64,000 bases of DNA from Rhizobium gallicum bv. gallicum R602sp (lineage in GTDB: Bacteria; Pseudomonadota; Alphaproteobacteria; Rhizobiales; Rhizobiaceae), in assembly GCF_000816845.1 (NCBI RefSeq), contig NZ_CP006877.1:935501-999500 (forward strand), in the 5' to 3' direction. The number at the start of each line of letters is the position of its first letter. Positions within the stretch are counted from its first letter, which is position 1. Position numbers and translations under genes: made by a program. Shown in pieces: positions 16,074 through 25,178 of this stretch. The notes beneath the pieces were generated by a model. It had not been told where the DNA came from and made no database searches. It saw only the letters and a program-made list of their open reading frames with translations.

Positions 16074-17336
16074 ATGAGCAAGGACAAGAAACTCACCATC
16101 ATCCCGGCTAAGGCTCCGCTCGTGGGGCGCGCCGTGCCGCCGGGCTCGAAGTCGATCACCAACCGCGCGCTGCTCCTGGCCGGCCTCGCCAAGGGTATCA
16201 GCCGTCTGACCGGCGCACTGAAGAGCGACGATACGCGCTACATGGCGGATGCGCTGCGCGCCATGGGCGTCGTCATCGACGAACCGGACGATACGAGCTT
16301 CGTCGTCACTGGAAGCGGCAAGTTGCTGGCGCCGAAAGCGCCGCTCTTCCTCGGCAATGCCGGCACTGCAACACGCTTCCTGACGGCCGCTGCCGCACTC
16401 GTTGATGGCACCGTCGTCGTCGACGGTGATCAGCACATGCGCAAGCGCCCGATCGGCCCGCTCGTTGATGCGTTGCGGTCTCTCGGAATCGATGCGACGG
16501 CCGAAACCGGCTGCCCGCCTGTAACCGTCAAGGGGACAGGCTGCTTCGAGGCGAGCCGTATCGGGATCGATGGCGGTCTCTCCAGCCAGTATGTATCCGC
16601 GCTGCTGATGATGGCGGCCGGAGGCGACCGCCCGGTGGATATTGAACTCCTCGGCGAGGACATCGGTGCCCTCGGCTACATCGATCTCACGACCGCCGCG
16701 ATGCGAGCCTTCGGCGCCAAGGTCGAGAAGACGAGCGCAGTCACCTGGCGCGTCGAACCGACCGGCTACACGGCGGCCGATTTCGTCATCGAGCCGGATG
16801 CGTCGGCGGCAACTTATCTCTGGGCTGCCGAAGTCCTGACCGGCGGCTCCATCGATCTCGGGGTGCCGAACGGCGCCTTCACGCAGCCGGATGCGCGCGC
16901 CTATGAGATGATCGTCAAATTCCCGCGCCTGCCGGCTGAAATCGACGGCTCGCAGATGCAGGACGCGGTTCCGACGCTCGCAGTCCTTGCCGCCTTCAAC
17001 GAAACGCCCGTCCATTTCGTCGGCATTGCCAATCTGCGCGTCAAGGAATGCGATCGCATCCGCGCGCTGTCGACCGGCCTGACGCAGATTCGCCCGGATC
17101 TGGCGCGCGAAGAAGGCGACGATCTCATCGTCCAGTCTGATCCGTCGCTTGCCGGAAGGCGTCTTCCTGCCGAGATCGACACTTTCGCCGACCACCGCAT
17201 CGCCATGAGCTTCGCGCTCGCCGGGCTGAAGATAGACGGCATCACGATCCTCGATCCGGACTGCGTCGGCAAGACGTTCCCTGCCTATTGGCGCACGCTG
17301 GCAGGCCTGGGCGTCAAATATGTGAACGAGGACTGA
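16074..17336 (+). CDS. aroA: EPSP synthase-like 3-phosphoshikimate 1-carboxyvinyltransferase (class I-like)
   Basis: 420 residues. The family transfers enolpyruvyl from PEP to shikimate-3-phosphate, the step two before chorismate. Key blocks: VPPGSKSITNRALLLAGL (Lys-Ser and Arg substrate contacts), LFLGNAGTATRFLT, RIGIDGGLSSQYVSAL, RVKECDRIRA (catalytic Glu and Arg), FADHRIAMSFALAG, and GKTFPAYW. The NAGTA-Arg motif is like class I enzymes, whereas the main rhizobial AroA is usually class II (glyphosate-tolerant type, NAATGCR). This is therefore probably a second paralog. It is placed between lemA and the DUF2207 gene, with 92 bases before and 40 after. Confidence 0.85.
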   Translation: MSKDKKLTIIPAKAPLVGRAVPPGSKSITNRALLLAGLAKGISRLTGALKSDDTRYMADALRAMGVVIDEPDDTSFVVTGSGKLLAPKAPLFLGNAGTATRFLTAAAALVDGTVVVDGDQHMRKRPIGPLVDALRSLGIDATAETGCPPVTVKGTGCFEASRIGIDGGLSSQYVSALLMMAAGGDRPVDIELLGEDIGALGYIDLTTAAMRAFGAKVEKTSAVTWRVEPTGYTAADFVIEPDASAATYLWAAEVLTGGSIDLGVPNGAFTQPDARAYEMIVKFPRLPAEIDGSQMQDAVPTLAVLAAFNETPVHFVGIANLRVKECDRIRALSTGLTQIRPDLAREEGDDLIVQSDPSLAGRRLPAEIDTFADHRIAMSFALAGLKIDGITILDPDCVGKTFPAYWRTLAGLGVKYVNED

Positions 17337-17376
17337 CATTGTCTGAGGCGGCAGCGCGCCGCCGGCGGGGAGAGGT

Positions 17377-19314
17377 ATGATGATCCGGCGGCTTTTCGGC
17401 CTTTGCTTCATTCTGTTTCTGGCGCTTGCAGCATATGGGGCAAGTGCCGCGGAGGTCATCAACTCCTTCGCATCAGATATAAAGCTCGAAAAGAGCGGCG
17501 CTATGACGGTGACGGAGACAATCACCGTCAATGCCGAGGGCAATCGGATCCGGCGCGGCATCTTCCGCGACTTTCCGCTGACTTTCGTCGATGAAAAAGG
17601 TCGCCGCCGCAGCGTCGACTTTGACGTTGTATCGGTGAAACGCGACGGCAATGACGAGCCGTGGAAGACGGAATCCGTCTCCGGTGGCATCCGTATCTAT
17701 GCTGGGTCGGAAGACGTCATGCTTCCACCAGGCCGCCATCAATATGCCTTCACCTACACCACCAATCGCCAGATCCGCTATTTCGCCGATCACGACGAAC
17801 TCTATTGGAATGTGACCGGTAACGGCTGGATCTTCCCGATCATGGCCGCGACCGCGACCGTGAACCTGCCAGATGGTGTCATCGCAACCGATACGAATGT
17901 CTTCACCGGTGCGCTTGGCGCAAAGGACAAGAATGCCCGGATTTCAGGCGGCAATGCCCGGCCGATCTTCTCGACGACCATGCCGCTCGATGCCAACGAA
18001 GGTCTGACGATTGCCGTCAAGCTTCCGAAAGGCGCGATCGATCCACCGAGCGCATCCGATCGGAACATCTGGTGGCTGAAGGACAACCGCGACTATTTCA
18101 TCGGTTTCGGCGGCCTCCTCCTTGTTTTCCTTTACTACACCCGCTCCTGGCTGAAGGTCGGACGCGACCCTTCCCGCGGCGTCCTTGTGCCGCGCTGGGA
18201 TCCTCCCGAAGGCATCTCACCGGCGCTCGTCAACTACATCGACAACAAGGGCATTTCAGGCGGGGGTTGGACGGCACTTTCGGCAACGGCGCTGGACCTG
18301 GCGGTTCGCGGCTATGTCGCTCTTGAAGACCTCAGGCAATCGATCATCGTACGCCGCACGCAAAAGCCGGTGGGTAAGGAGAAGCTGGAAGCCGGCGAAG
18401 CCAGCCTCCTGAGCGCCGTCGCCAACAAGGGCTCGCTGACGATCGACAAGGCAAACGGCGAACGCGTGAAGTCGGTCGGCCAAAGCTTCCGCTCGGCGAT
18501 CGAGCGGGAACATCGCGGCAAATACTACAATTCCAATACCGGCTATACGACCGGCGGCATCGCGCTCAGCGCTGCCGCACTCGTCGCGCTCTTCGTTTTC
18601 GGCACGCTGGAACCCGATGCGATCGTCTTGATGATCATCCCGATCGTCGTTTCTGTCTTCGTCGCCATCTTCGTGGCCGGCTTTGCACGGTCGTTCCGCC
18701 CCGGCCAGTCCTTGGGCGGCAAGATCGCCGCTGTGATCGCGATCGCCGTCATCGTTTTTGTCGGCTTCAGCATCGTTTCATCGCTGGCTCTGGCGCTTTT
18801 CTCCACGCTCTTGGAGTTCCACGAGACGCCGATGCTCTTTGCCGTCGGCGGCATCGTGCTGCTCAACCTGCTCTATGTCTTCATCATGGGTGCGCCGACG
18901 CCGCTTGGTTCGAAGATCATGGATGGCATCGACGGCCTTCGTCAGTATCTGACCCTTGCCGAGAAGGACCGGATGAACATGGCCGGTGCGCCGGAAATGT
19001 CGCCCCAACATTTTGAGAGGCTGCTGCCCTATGCGGTTGCACTGGGTGTCGAGAAGCCCTGGACACGCACCTTCGAAACCTGGCTCGCGGCGGCCGCTGC
19101 CGGTGCGGCTGCCGCCTATGATCCGTCCTGGTATTACGGCAACTTCAGCAGCGGCAGCTTCTCCGACCGCATCGGCGGCTTCTCGTCGTCGATGGCGTCC
19201 ACGATCGCCTCGACCATTCCTTCACCTGCGCCCTCCAGTTCCTCTTCCGGTTTTTCCGGTGGCGGCGGTTCTTCGGGTGGTGGCGGGGGAGGCGGCGGCG
19301 GTGGCGGCTGGTGA
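17377..19314 (+). CDS. DUF2207 membrane protein with poly-glycine tail
   Basis: 645 residues. The signal peptide is at 1-24, then an extracytoplasmic beta-rich DUF2207 domain (EVINSFASDIKLEKSGAMTV to about 215; RRGIFRDFPLTF and YWNVTGNGWIFPI are typical). A membrane helix at about 228-246 is followed by a cytoplasmic region and three to four more membrane helices between 390 and 510, and FLAAAAAG-type helices near 570. The C-terminus is Ser-rich then essentially Gly (eleven consecutive Gly before the last Trp), as in LemA-partner proteins. The function is unknown; co-occurrence with LemA suggests an envelope complex. Confidence 0.88.
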   Translation: MMIRRLFGLCFILFLALAAYGASAAEVINSFASDIKLEKSGAMTVTETITVNAEGNRIRRGIFRDFPLTFVDEKGRRRSVDFDVVSVKRDGNDEPWKTESVSGGIRIYAGSEDVMLPPGRHQYAFTYTTNRQIRYFADHDELYWNVTGNGWIFPIMAATATVNLPDGVIATDTNVFTGALGAKDKNARISGGNARPIFSTTMPLDANEGLTIAVKLPKGAIDPPSASDRNIWWLKDNRDYFIGFGGLLLVFLYYTRSWLKVGRDPSRGVLVPRWDPPEGISPALVNYIDNKGISGGGWTALSATALDLAVRGYVALEDLRQSIIVRRTQKPVGKEKLEAGEASLLSAVANKGSLTIDKANGERVKSVGQSFRSAIEREHRGKYYNSNTGYTTGGIALSAAALVALFVFGTLEPDAIVLMIIPIVVSVFVAIFVAGFARSFRPGQSLGGKIAAVIAIAVIVFVGFSIVSSLALALFSTLLEFHETPMLFAVGGIVLLNLLYVFIMGAPTPLGSKIMDGIDGLRQYLTLAEKDRMNMAGAPEMSPQHFERLLPYAVALGVEKPWTRTFETWLAAAAAGAAAAYDPSWYYGNFSSGSFSDRIGGFSSSMASTIASTIPSPAPSSSSSGFSGGGGSSGGGGGGGGGGGW

Positions 19315-19380
19315 GCTTTCCCGCTTGACCTTTGGCTTCCCGCCCCTTAACCGCCAGACAGAAAACGGAAAGGATCAGGC

Positions 19381-20652
19381 ATGAAGGTTCTGTTGATCGG
19401 CTCGGGCGGACGCGAGCATGCGCTTGCCTGGAAGCTGGCACAATCGCCGCTGATGACGGAATTCTATGCCGCGCCGGGCAACCCGGGTATTGCGGAACAT
19501 GCGAGGCTCGTTTCCCTGAAGGTAGAAGATCACGAGGCAGTCGCCGCCTTCTGCGCGCAAAAAGCGATCGACTTTGTCGTCGTCGGCCCCGAGGCGCCGC
19601 TGGTTGCCGGCCTTGCCGACCGCCTGCGAGCCGATGGGCTGAAGGTCTTCGGTCCTTCCGCTGCAGCAGCCCAGCTCGAAGGTTCCAAGGGGTTTACCAA
19701 GGATATCTGCGCCCGCTACAACATCCCCACCGGTGCCTACCGGCGCTTCAACAACGCCCCTAAGGCAAAGGCCTATATCCGCGAACAAGGCGCACCGATC
19801 GTCGTCAAGGCGGATGGTCTTGCCGCGGGCAAGGGTGTGACGGTGGCGATGACCGTCGAGGAGGCGCTTGCCGCAGTCGACGATTGCTTCGAGGGTGCGT
19901 TCGGCGCAGCCGGCGCCGAGGTCGTGATCGAGGCTTATCTCGACGGGGAAGAGGCAAGCTTCTTCTGCCTCTGCGACGGCAGCAACGCCCTGCCGTTGGC
20001 GACCGCACAGGATCACAAGCGTGTGGGCGAGGGTGATACCGGCGTCAACACCGGCGGCATGGGCGCCTATTCGCCGGCTCCGGTGATGACGGCCGAGATG
20101 ATCGAGCGGACGATGAAGGAGATCATCGAGCCGACGATCTGCGGCATGGCCGAAAGCGGCTATCCCTTCTCCGGTGTTTTCTTCGCCGGGCTGATGATTA
20201 CGGCAAAGGGCCCGGAACTCATCGAATACAACGTCCGCTTCGGCGATCCCGAGTGCCAGGTACTGATGATGCGCTTGAAGAGCGATCTGCTGCCGTTGCT
20301 GCTGGCAGCGGCCGAAGGCACGCTCGACAAGGTCACAGCCGAGTGGAGCGACGATCCGGCGCTGACCGTCGTGATGGCCTCTAAGGGGTATCCGGGCTCC
20401 TACGAGAAAAACACGCCGATCCTCTCGCTGCCGGAGGCAGGCGACGGCTCGAAAGTGTTCCATGCCGGCACGTCTTTGAAGGATGGCGAGCTTGTCGCGA
20501 CCGGCGGCCGTGTGCTGAACGTGACCGCCACCGGCCGAACGGTCGGCGAGGCGCAGAGCCGCGCCTATGCGCTGCTCGACAAGGTGCAATGGGAAAACGG
20601 TTTCTGCCGCCGCGATATCGGCTGGCGGGCGATCGAGCGCGAAAAAGCTTAG
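19381..20652 (+). CDS. purD: Phosphoribosylamine-glycine ligase (GAR synthetase)
   Basis: 423 residues, full length. ATP-grasp enzyme of de novo purine synthesis. Seen: [52 protein letters not shown] (ATP-grasp Lys), the signature [13 protein letters not shown], and [20 protein letters not shown] with metal-binding residues. AAAGGATC lies before ATG 19381. The 66-base gap after the DUF2207 gene leaves co-transcription open. Its substrate glycine connects it only loosely with the glycyl-tRNA synthetase genes nearby. Confidence 0.96.
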   Translation: MKVLLIGSGGREHALAWKLAQSPLMTEFYAAPGNPGIAEHARLVSLKVEDHEAVAAFCAQKAIDFVVVGPEAPLVAGLADRLRADGLKVFGPSAAAAQLEGSKGFTKDICARYNIPTGAYRRFNNAPKAKAYIREQGAPIVVKADGLAAGKGVTVAMTVEEALAAVDDCFEGAFGAAGAEVVIEAYLDGEEASFFCLCDGSNALPLATAQDHKRVGEGDTGVNTGGMGAYSPAPVMTAEMIERTMKEIIEPTICGMAESGYPFSGVFFAGLMITAKGPELIEYNVRFGDPECQVLMMRLKSDLLPLLLAAAEGTLDKVTAEWSDDPALTVVMASKGYPGSYEKNTPILSLPEAGDGSKVFHAGTSLKDGELVATGGRVLNVTATGRTVGEAQSRAYALLDKVQWENGFCRRDIGWRAIEREKA

Positions 20653-20758
20653 CTCTGGCCCGAAATCGGGTCAGTTCCCTAAATTTTTACCCTTTCCCCT
20701 GACGGGATGGAAATAAAGGCGCGCTATTCTGTTCCCATAGTAAGTCGGAGCAGTTTCC

Positions 20759-21223
20759 ATGCGTCAATTCATTCTCGGTGCGGCATTTCTTCTGGCAGCC
20801 GGCTCGGCGATGGCATCCTCGATCGAGGTGATCGGCAAGACACCGCGCACAGGCGGTGAAAGCATCGTGACCGAGACGTGCACGACCTGCCCGCCGCTGC
20901 AATCGACCGAACGCAAGAAGGATTACACAGTGCCGGCGTTGCCGCCCGGCGCCATCCAGGCCAGCGCGCTCCGCGATGTGGCCGGAGAGCAGAAGCTCTA
21001 CCGTACCGAAGGCTGGATGGGCGGCTCGCCCGTCGTTTTCGTGACCAAGGCAACCCCCGAAGTCCTGGCCGCCTTCAAGGTGACGGTCCCCGTCGAAGGC
21101 ATCGACCCGACGTCAACGACCTCTGTCATCGGCGGCGATGCGAAGCCGGTTGTTGCAGGTATGTCCGCTCCTGCGGAACAAACGGCGCCGCTCGACGTTT
21201 CCGACTTTAAGCTAAGGATGTGA
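20759..21223 (+). CDS. Secreted protein with HPE1-like (plant virulence effector-like) domain
   Basis: 154 residues. The signal peptide is at 1-19 (ILGAAFLLAAGSAMASS). The mature part has a CTTCPPL motif, then YTVPALPPGAIQA, and the conserved-looking segment KLYRTEGWMGGSPVVFVTKA. I associate this pattern with rhizobial proteins annotated as plant virulence effector HPE1-like; the name comes from a resemblance to a Liberibacter protein and does not prove a role in plants. The paired cysteines could form a disulfide or bind metal. It is monocistronic, with a strong terminator 66 bases downstream. Confidence 0.65.
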   Translation: MRQFILGAAFLLAAGSAMASSIEVIGKTPRTGGESIVTETCTTCPPLQSTERKKDYTVPALPPGAIQASALRDVAGEQKLYRTEGWMGGSPVVFVTKATPEVLAAFKVTVPVEGIDPTSTTSVIGGDAKPVVAGMSAPAEQTAPLDVSDFKLRM

Positions 21224-21289
21224 TTTTTAGTTCCCTGCCCCTGACCCGGCCAAGGTTTTGGTCGTACGGGGTCCGCCGTATGGCGGATT

Positions 21290-21330
21290 GAATGCGCTCC
21301 TGAAGAGAAGCAGGAGCGCATTCTTTATTT
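21290..21330 (+). terminator. Rho-independent terminator
   Basis: A perfect 13-base stem, GAATGCGCTCCTG with CAGGAGCGCATTC, around an 8-base loop and followed by TTTATTT. It ends the HPE1-like gene transcript. Confidence 0.88.
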
Positions 21331-21670
21331 CAATTGATTTCAAAGTACGCATGCAATCTGCTTAATCGATCGCCATCAGCCTGCAACGCAAATCGTCTGC
21401 CGATGGCATCACAGCGAGCGCTACGAAATGCTGCGCACGAGGCCGCCAAGCGCGTGCATGCCGTCAGTACCGAAACGAGCCGCAGCGATGCCGTCGTCTC
21501 ATCCACGGCTTCCGCGTCTGCGGCGTGGGTCAGGCGGCAACCGTCCCGGCGCGCCGCGCGGCATAGGCTTAAACGCCGCCACCTTCATCACGTGATACGA
21601 ACGGCCGCCGGCGAAAATCCGGCGGCTTTGTCTGCGCAGTTGCCGCAGCAGCGTGTCGATAGAGTGGCAT
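21331..21670. other. Non-coding stretch
   Basis: 340 bases between the terminator and a gene fragment. A plus-strand open frame crosses it, but its Arg/Ala/His composition is typical of a shadow frame and it has no ribosome binding site. Nothing recognisable on either strand. Confidence 0.4.
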
Positions 21671-21808
21671 ATGTGCACCAATCCGGATGTCATCATGCCA
21701 GACAGCGATCGATTGCGGGTGTCGCGCATCCAGACCGGCGCGCGGCTCGAAAAACGGTTGGTAAAGGTGATGAAGGCGCTGGCAGAGCACAAGGACGTGC
21801 CGTTTGAT
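21671..21808 (+). pseudogene. Truncated small basic protein (possible CopG/ribbon-helix-helix-like fragment)
   Basis: From ATG 21671 the reading frame begins MCTNPDVIMPDSDRLRVSRI, continuing QTGARLEKRLVKVMKALAEH. This has the regular helical amphipathy of a real protein of the short CopG-like kind. After about residue 46 the frame runs into sequence that is antisense to the end of the DUF523 gene and loses all protein-like character, so the 3' part seems to have been lost by deletion or rearrangement. No good ribosome binding site. Identification of the family is from memory and weak. Confidence 0.35.
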
Positions 21809-22302
21809 CAGATGAGCGTCGCGAGGCTTTCCACCAGCCGGTCGATCTCCCGGTCCGAGAAGACCTGGATTCCGGCGCGCTTCAGCAGGGCAGCTGTAAC
21901 ACCATTTCCGTCCCGCCGCGATCCGCTGAAAGACCCATCATAAATGAAACCGGAACCGCACGAGGGGCTGCCGTCGATGAGGAGCGCGTGGGTGCAGCCC
22001 GTCTCCTGTGCCAGCCTGAGCGCATTCTGCGCGGCTTCTCGAAATGCAGCCGTCACATCGCCTCCGGTGATCTCGAACACCCGTGCTGCTCCCGACAGCA
22101 CGTCCTTGCCGCTCGCGCCGCATTCGATTTCCGCCGGCGGCCGCGGCACCGGCATGCCTGCCGACATCTCCGGACAGATCGTCACCAGCCTGCCCTCCGC
22201 CCGCCACCGCTCGAGCGCCGGATGGGCCAGCGGCTTCGCCCGGCCGTCATAACGCACGGCATGGCCCATGAGACAGGCGCTGACGAGGATTTTGGTGGTC
22301 AT
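21808..22302 (-). CDS. DUF523 family protein
   Basis: 164 residues from ATG 22302. KILVSACLMGHAVRYDGRAK is the DUF523 N-terminal signature, followed by TICPEMSAGMPVPRPPAEI and the Cys-containing LLIDGSPSCGSGFIYDGSF. Three conserved cysteines (SACL, TICPE, SPSCG) suggest a metal or cluster site; the function is unknown. The upstream extension to 22359 is not needed, and no strong ribosome binding site decides between starts. The gene abuts the truncated fragment at its 3' end, so the neighbourhood has been rearranged. Confidence 0.88.
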   Translation of the reverse strand: MTTKILVSACLMGHAVRYDGRAKPLAHPALERWRAEGRLVTICPEMSAGMPVPRPPAEIECGASGKDVLSGAARVFEITGGDVTAAFREAAQNALRLAQETGCTHALLIDGSPSCGSGFIYDGSFSGSRRDGNGVTAALLKRAGIQVFSDREIDRLVESLATLI

Positions 22303-22493
22303 GATTGTCTGATAGCGCGAGCGCTGGTGAATGACCAGTGGAATGCGCTTCTCCTCCATGTCATCCGCAGATCCAGCAGCGCCATGTCCATCGCGCGGGA
22401 GACCTCATTCAATGGCCAACAGAACCATTCACGGCGCAACGCGCCGTTAATGGGTTCCTGTCACAGGCACAAGAATGGGCTAGTCCGAAAACG

Positions 22494-24806
22494 TTACCCT
22501 GCGATCTTCGAGAAGTCCGCAACCGTCCCCGTCGCCTCGCGGATCAGCCGCAGAAGGGCGAGGCGGTTGGCGCGGATCGCCGCGTCCTCGTCGTTGACGA
22601 GCACGTCGTCGAAGAAGCGGTCGACCGGGGCGCGGAGCTTCGAAAGCGCCTCCATCGCCGAGCGGAAGTCTTCCCTGGCGATTGCGGCGGAAGCCTCGGC
22701 CGAGGCTTTGGTGATGGCGGCAAAGAGCTCCGTTTCGGCATTCAGCCGGAACAGCTTTTGCGAAACGCCATCGGCGATGACGGTGCCCTTCTTCTCCTCG
22801 GCGGCCAGAATCTGCGTGGCGCGCTTGGTGCCGACCAGGAGGTTCTTGCCGTCCTCCGAGGTAATGAAAGCCGTCAGCGCCTCGACGCGGCGGGCGATCA
22901 TGAGAAGGTCGTCGGCCTCGGATGTGACGACGGCATCGATCAGATCGTAGCGAGCACCCTGGTCCCGGAGATAGACCTTGAGGCGGTCGTGGAAGAAGGA
23001 GAGGAGGTTGATTGCCAGCTCATGTTCTTCTTCGATTGTCTTTGGATGGCCGTCAGCAAGGTAATTCTTGCAATATTTGATAGCTTCGCGCTGTTCGTGT
23101 ACGAGCCTCTCGTGGTCGAGTCTTTCGTTATCCTGTTGGATTTTAAGCTCGAAGAGTCTTATCGAAGCTTCATGGCTAGCGATGGCCACAGCCCATTCGC
23201 TACGAAATGCAGAGCGAAACAGCGGGATGAGGGATGCTCTGATTCCCCGTTCCAACAGCAGCCGTATCGATCCTAGCGCTGCCCTTCTTAACGCGAACGG
23301 ATCCTTTGAACCGGTTGGTTTTTCGTTTATTCGCCAAAACCACACAAGTGTGTCGATCTTGTCAGCAAGCGCTATGGTTATGGCAACATGGTCGGTAGGC
23401 ACTCGGTCGGTAGGACCCTGAGGCTTATAATGGTCCTCCAGTGCCGCCGCCACTGTTTCATCTTCACCTTGCAGCAGCGCATATTTCTTCCCCATTGCAC
23501 CCTGCAGTTCGGGGAATTCGCCCACGATCTCGGTTCGCAGGTCCGCCTTTGCCAACGCTGCGGCCCGGCTGACCTTTAGGGGATCTGCATTGACGATTTT
23601 ACTGATTTCGCCGGCAAGGGTGCGAATGCGCGTTACCCGCTCGCCCTGCGTTCCGATTTTCGCGTGGAACGTCACATGCAGCGCATCGAGCTTCGCCATC
23701 CGCTGATCGAGCGGCTTCCTCAGATCAAGCTCGAATTTCTTCGCCGAAGCCTCCAGCGTTTCGAGGTCCGGCAAGTTCCCCTGGTCGCGCTTCCAGAAAT
23801 GTAGCGCGTCGGAAAGGCGGGCGCGGACGACTTTGCCATTGCCGTGGATGATTTCCTTGCCGCCGTCGGTCGCCTCAACATTGGAGACGAGGATGAACTT
23901 GTTCGAAAGCGTCTCTTCGCCCTGTTTGCGCGTTACGAAACACTTCTGGTTCGTCTTGATCGTCAGCCGGATGATTTCGGAGGGGATGGAGAGGTAATCC
24001 TGCTCGAAGCTGCCCATCAGCACTTGAGGCCATTCGACAAGGCCGGAGACTTCCTCCAGCAGAGCGTCGTCCTCGACCAGTTCCAGTCCGCCGGCAAAGG
24101 CGATGTCGCGGGCATCATGCAGGATGATGTTCTTGCGCCGCTCGGCATCGAGTATGACCTTCGCTTTTTCGAGGCCCGCGGCATAGTCGTCGAAACGCTT
24201 GACGGTGATGACGCCTGGCGCATGGAAGCGGTGGCCGTAGGTCACATTGGAGGCGACTATGCCGTCGATCTCGAAGGGAATGACGGAGGTTTCCTCATGC
24301 TCGGTGCCGAAAGTGCAGACGATCGATTGCAGCGGGCGCACCCAGCGCAGCGAGCCAGGTTTGGAGGACGCCTTTCCCCAGCGCATGGACTTCGGCCAGG
24401 GGAAATCGCGGATGATGCCGGGCATAACGTCGCTGATGATCTCTTCCGCAGCGCGGCCGGGCCTTGAAATCACGGCAATGTAGAAATCACCCTTTTTCGG
24501 GTCGCTACTCACCTGCGCCTCGGAAATCGAGGAAAGGCCGGCGCCGCGTAGAAAGCCTTCGATCGCCTTTTCGTTGGCATCGGTGCGCGGGCCCTTGCGC
24601 TCTTCGCGCACATCGGCAGAGCGGGCGGTCAGTCCGCGGATATCAAGCGTCAGGCGGCGCGGCGTCCAGTATTCGCGCGCGCCCTCATAAGAAAGCCCTG
24701 CCTCCACCAGCGCATCGGTGACGAGCTTCTTCAGGTCGCCGGCAGCCTTGCGCTGCATGCGGGCCGGAATTTCCTCGGAGCGAAGTTCTAGAAGCAGATC
24801 GGGCAT
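22494..24806 (-). CDS. glyS: Glycyl-tRNA synthetase beta subunit
   Basis: 770 residues, clearly longer than E. coli GlyS (689). The N-terminus [20 protein letters not shown] and the blocks [27 protein letters not shown] and [16 protein letters not shown] are standard; the subunit binds tRNA-Gly and completes the alpha2-beta2 enzyme. Between LIPLFRSAF and [19 protein letters not shown] an extra charged segment of roughly 60-70 residues (bases about 23008-23235) is inserted, and bases 23030-23440 look poorer in GC than the rest. The frame stays open, so the protein is probably functional. It is opposite in orientation to glyQ. Confidence 0.95.
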   Translation of the reverse strand: MPDLLLELRSEEIPARMQRKAAGDLKKLVTDALVEAGLSYEGAREYWTPRRLTLDIRGLTARSADVREERKGPRTDANEKAIEGFLRGAGLSSISEAQVSSDPKKGDFYIAVISRPGRAAEEIISDVMPGIIRDFPWPKSMRWGKASSKPGSLRWVRPLQSIVCTFGTEHEETSVIPFEIDGIVASNVTYGHRFHAPGVITVKRFDDYAAGLEKAKVILDAERRKNIILHDARDIAFAGGLELVEDDALLEEVSGLVEWPQVLMGSFEQDYLSIPSEIIRLTIKTNQKCFVTRKQGEETLSNKFILVSNVEATDGGKEIIHGNGKVVRARLSDALHFWKRDQGNLPDLETLEASAKKFELDLRKPLDQRMAKLDALHVTFHAKIGTQGERVTRIRTLAGEISKIVNADPLKVSRAAALAKADLRTEIVGEFPELQGAMGKKYALLQGEDETVAAALEDHYKPQGPTDRVPTDHVAITIALADKIDTLVWFWRINEKPTGSKDPFALRRAALGSIRLLLERGIRASLIPLFRSAFRSEWAVAIASHEASIRLFELKIQQDNERLDHERLVHEQREAIKYCKNYLADGHPKTIEEEHELAINLLSFFHDRLKVYLRDQGARYDLIDAVVTSEADDLLMIARRVEALTAFITSEDGKNLLVGTKRATQILAAEEKKGTVIADGVSQKLFRLNAETELFAAITKASAEASAAIAREDFRSAMEALSKLRAPVDRFFDDVLVNDEDAAIRANRLALLRLIREATGTVADFSKIAG

Positions 24807-24947
24807 GTCACTTTTCCTTGCCTCCCTTAGGGGGGCGGTCCACAACGGTCGCCTCTGCTACCAAAGAATGCCGCATCTGCACAACCGCAAAAACGGGAAA
24901 TCCAGGCGCGCGAGCCAAGCGAGGAGGCAAACGCCCTTCTGTGTCGC

Positions 24948-25065
24948 GCCACCCCCGCATCCGCCCTGCCGGGCACCTTCTGCCTGAGAAAAGGAGATGA
25001 GGTCGCTGCGCTTTGTCGTCCCTTCTCCCCAGCGGGGAAAAGGTGGCCCGAAGGGTCGGATGGCT
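24948..25065. repeat. Degenerate rhizobial intergenic palindromic repeat (copy 1)
   Basis: GCATCCGCCCTGCCGGGCAC followed by CTTCTGCCTGAG, then CCTTCTCCCC-AGC-GGGGAAAAGG (25021-25043, 9 of 10 pairs) and GTGGCCCGAAGGGTCGGATG. The same building blocks recur at 59921-60026 and 62415-62562. They fall between genes only, as expected for short mosaic palindromic elements of rhizobia. This explains most of the 372-base glyS/tex gap; the rest (24807-24947, 25066-25178) holds nothing I can name except presumably the divergent promoters. Confidence 0.6.
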
Positions 25066-25178
25066 GCGAGCGCAAACCTGTATGAAGGCGTCAGTCTGTT
25101 GTGGAAAGCTCTGCCGGGCATTGCCTTGCCGCTTTTCGCCGCTATGGTCCCGCTACCTTCGTTAGTTGAGGAAATCCC

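Noticed and set aside
21334..21807. 157-codon plus-strand open frame
   Set aside because: Arg/Ala/His-rich composition, no ribosome binding site, no recognisable motif; consistent with chance in high-GC DNA.
23844..24467. 207-codon plus-strand frame inside glyS
   Set aside because: Antisense to conserved GlyS sequence, without a start site.
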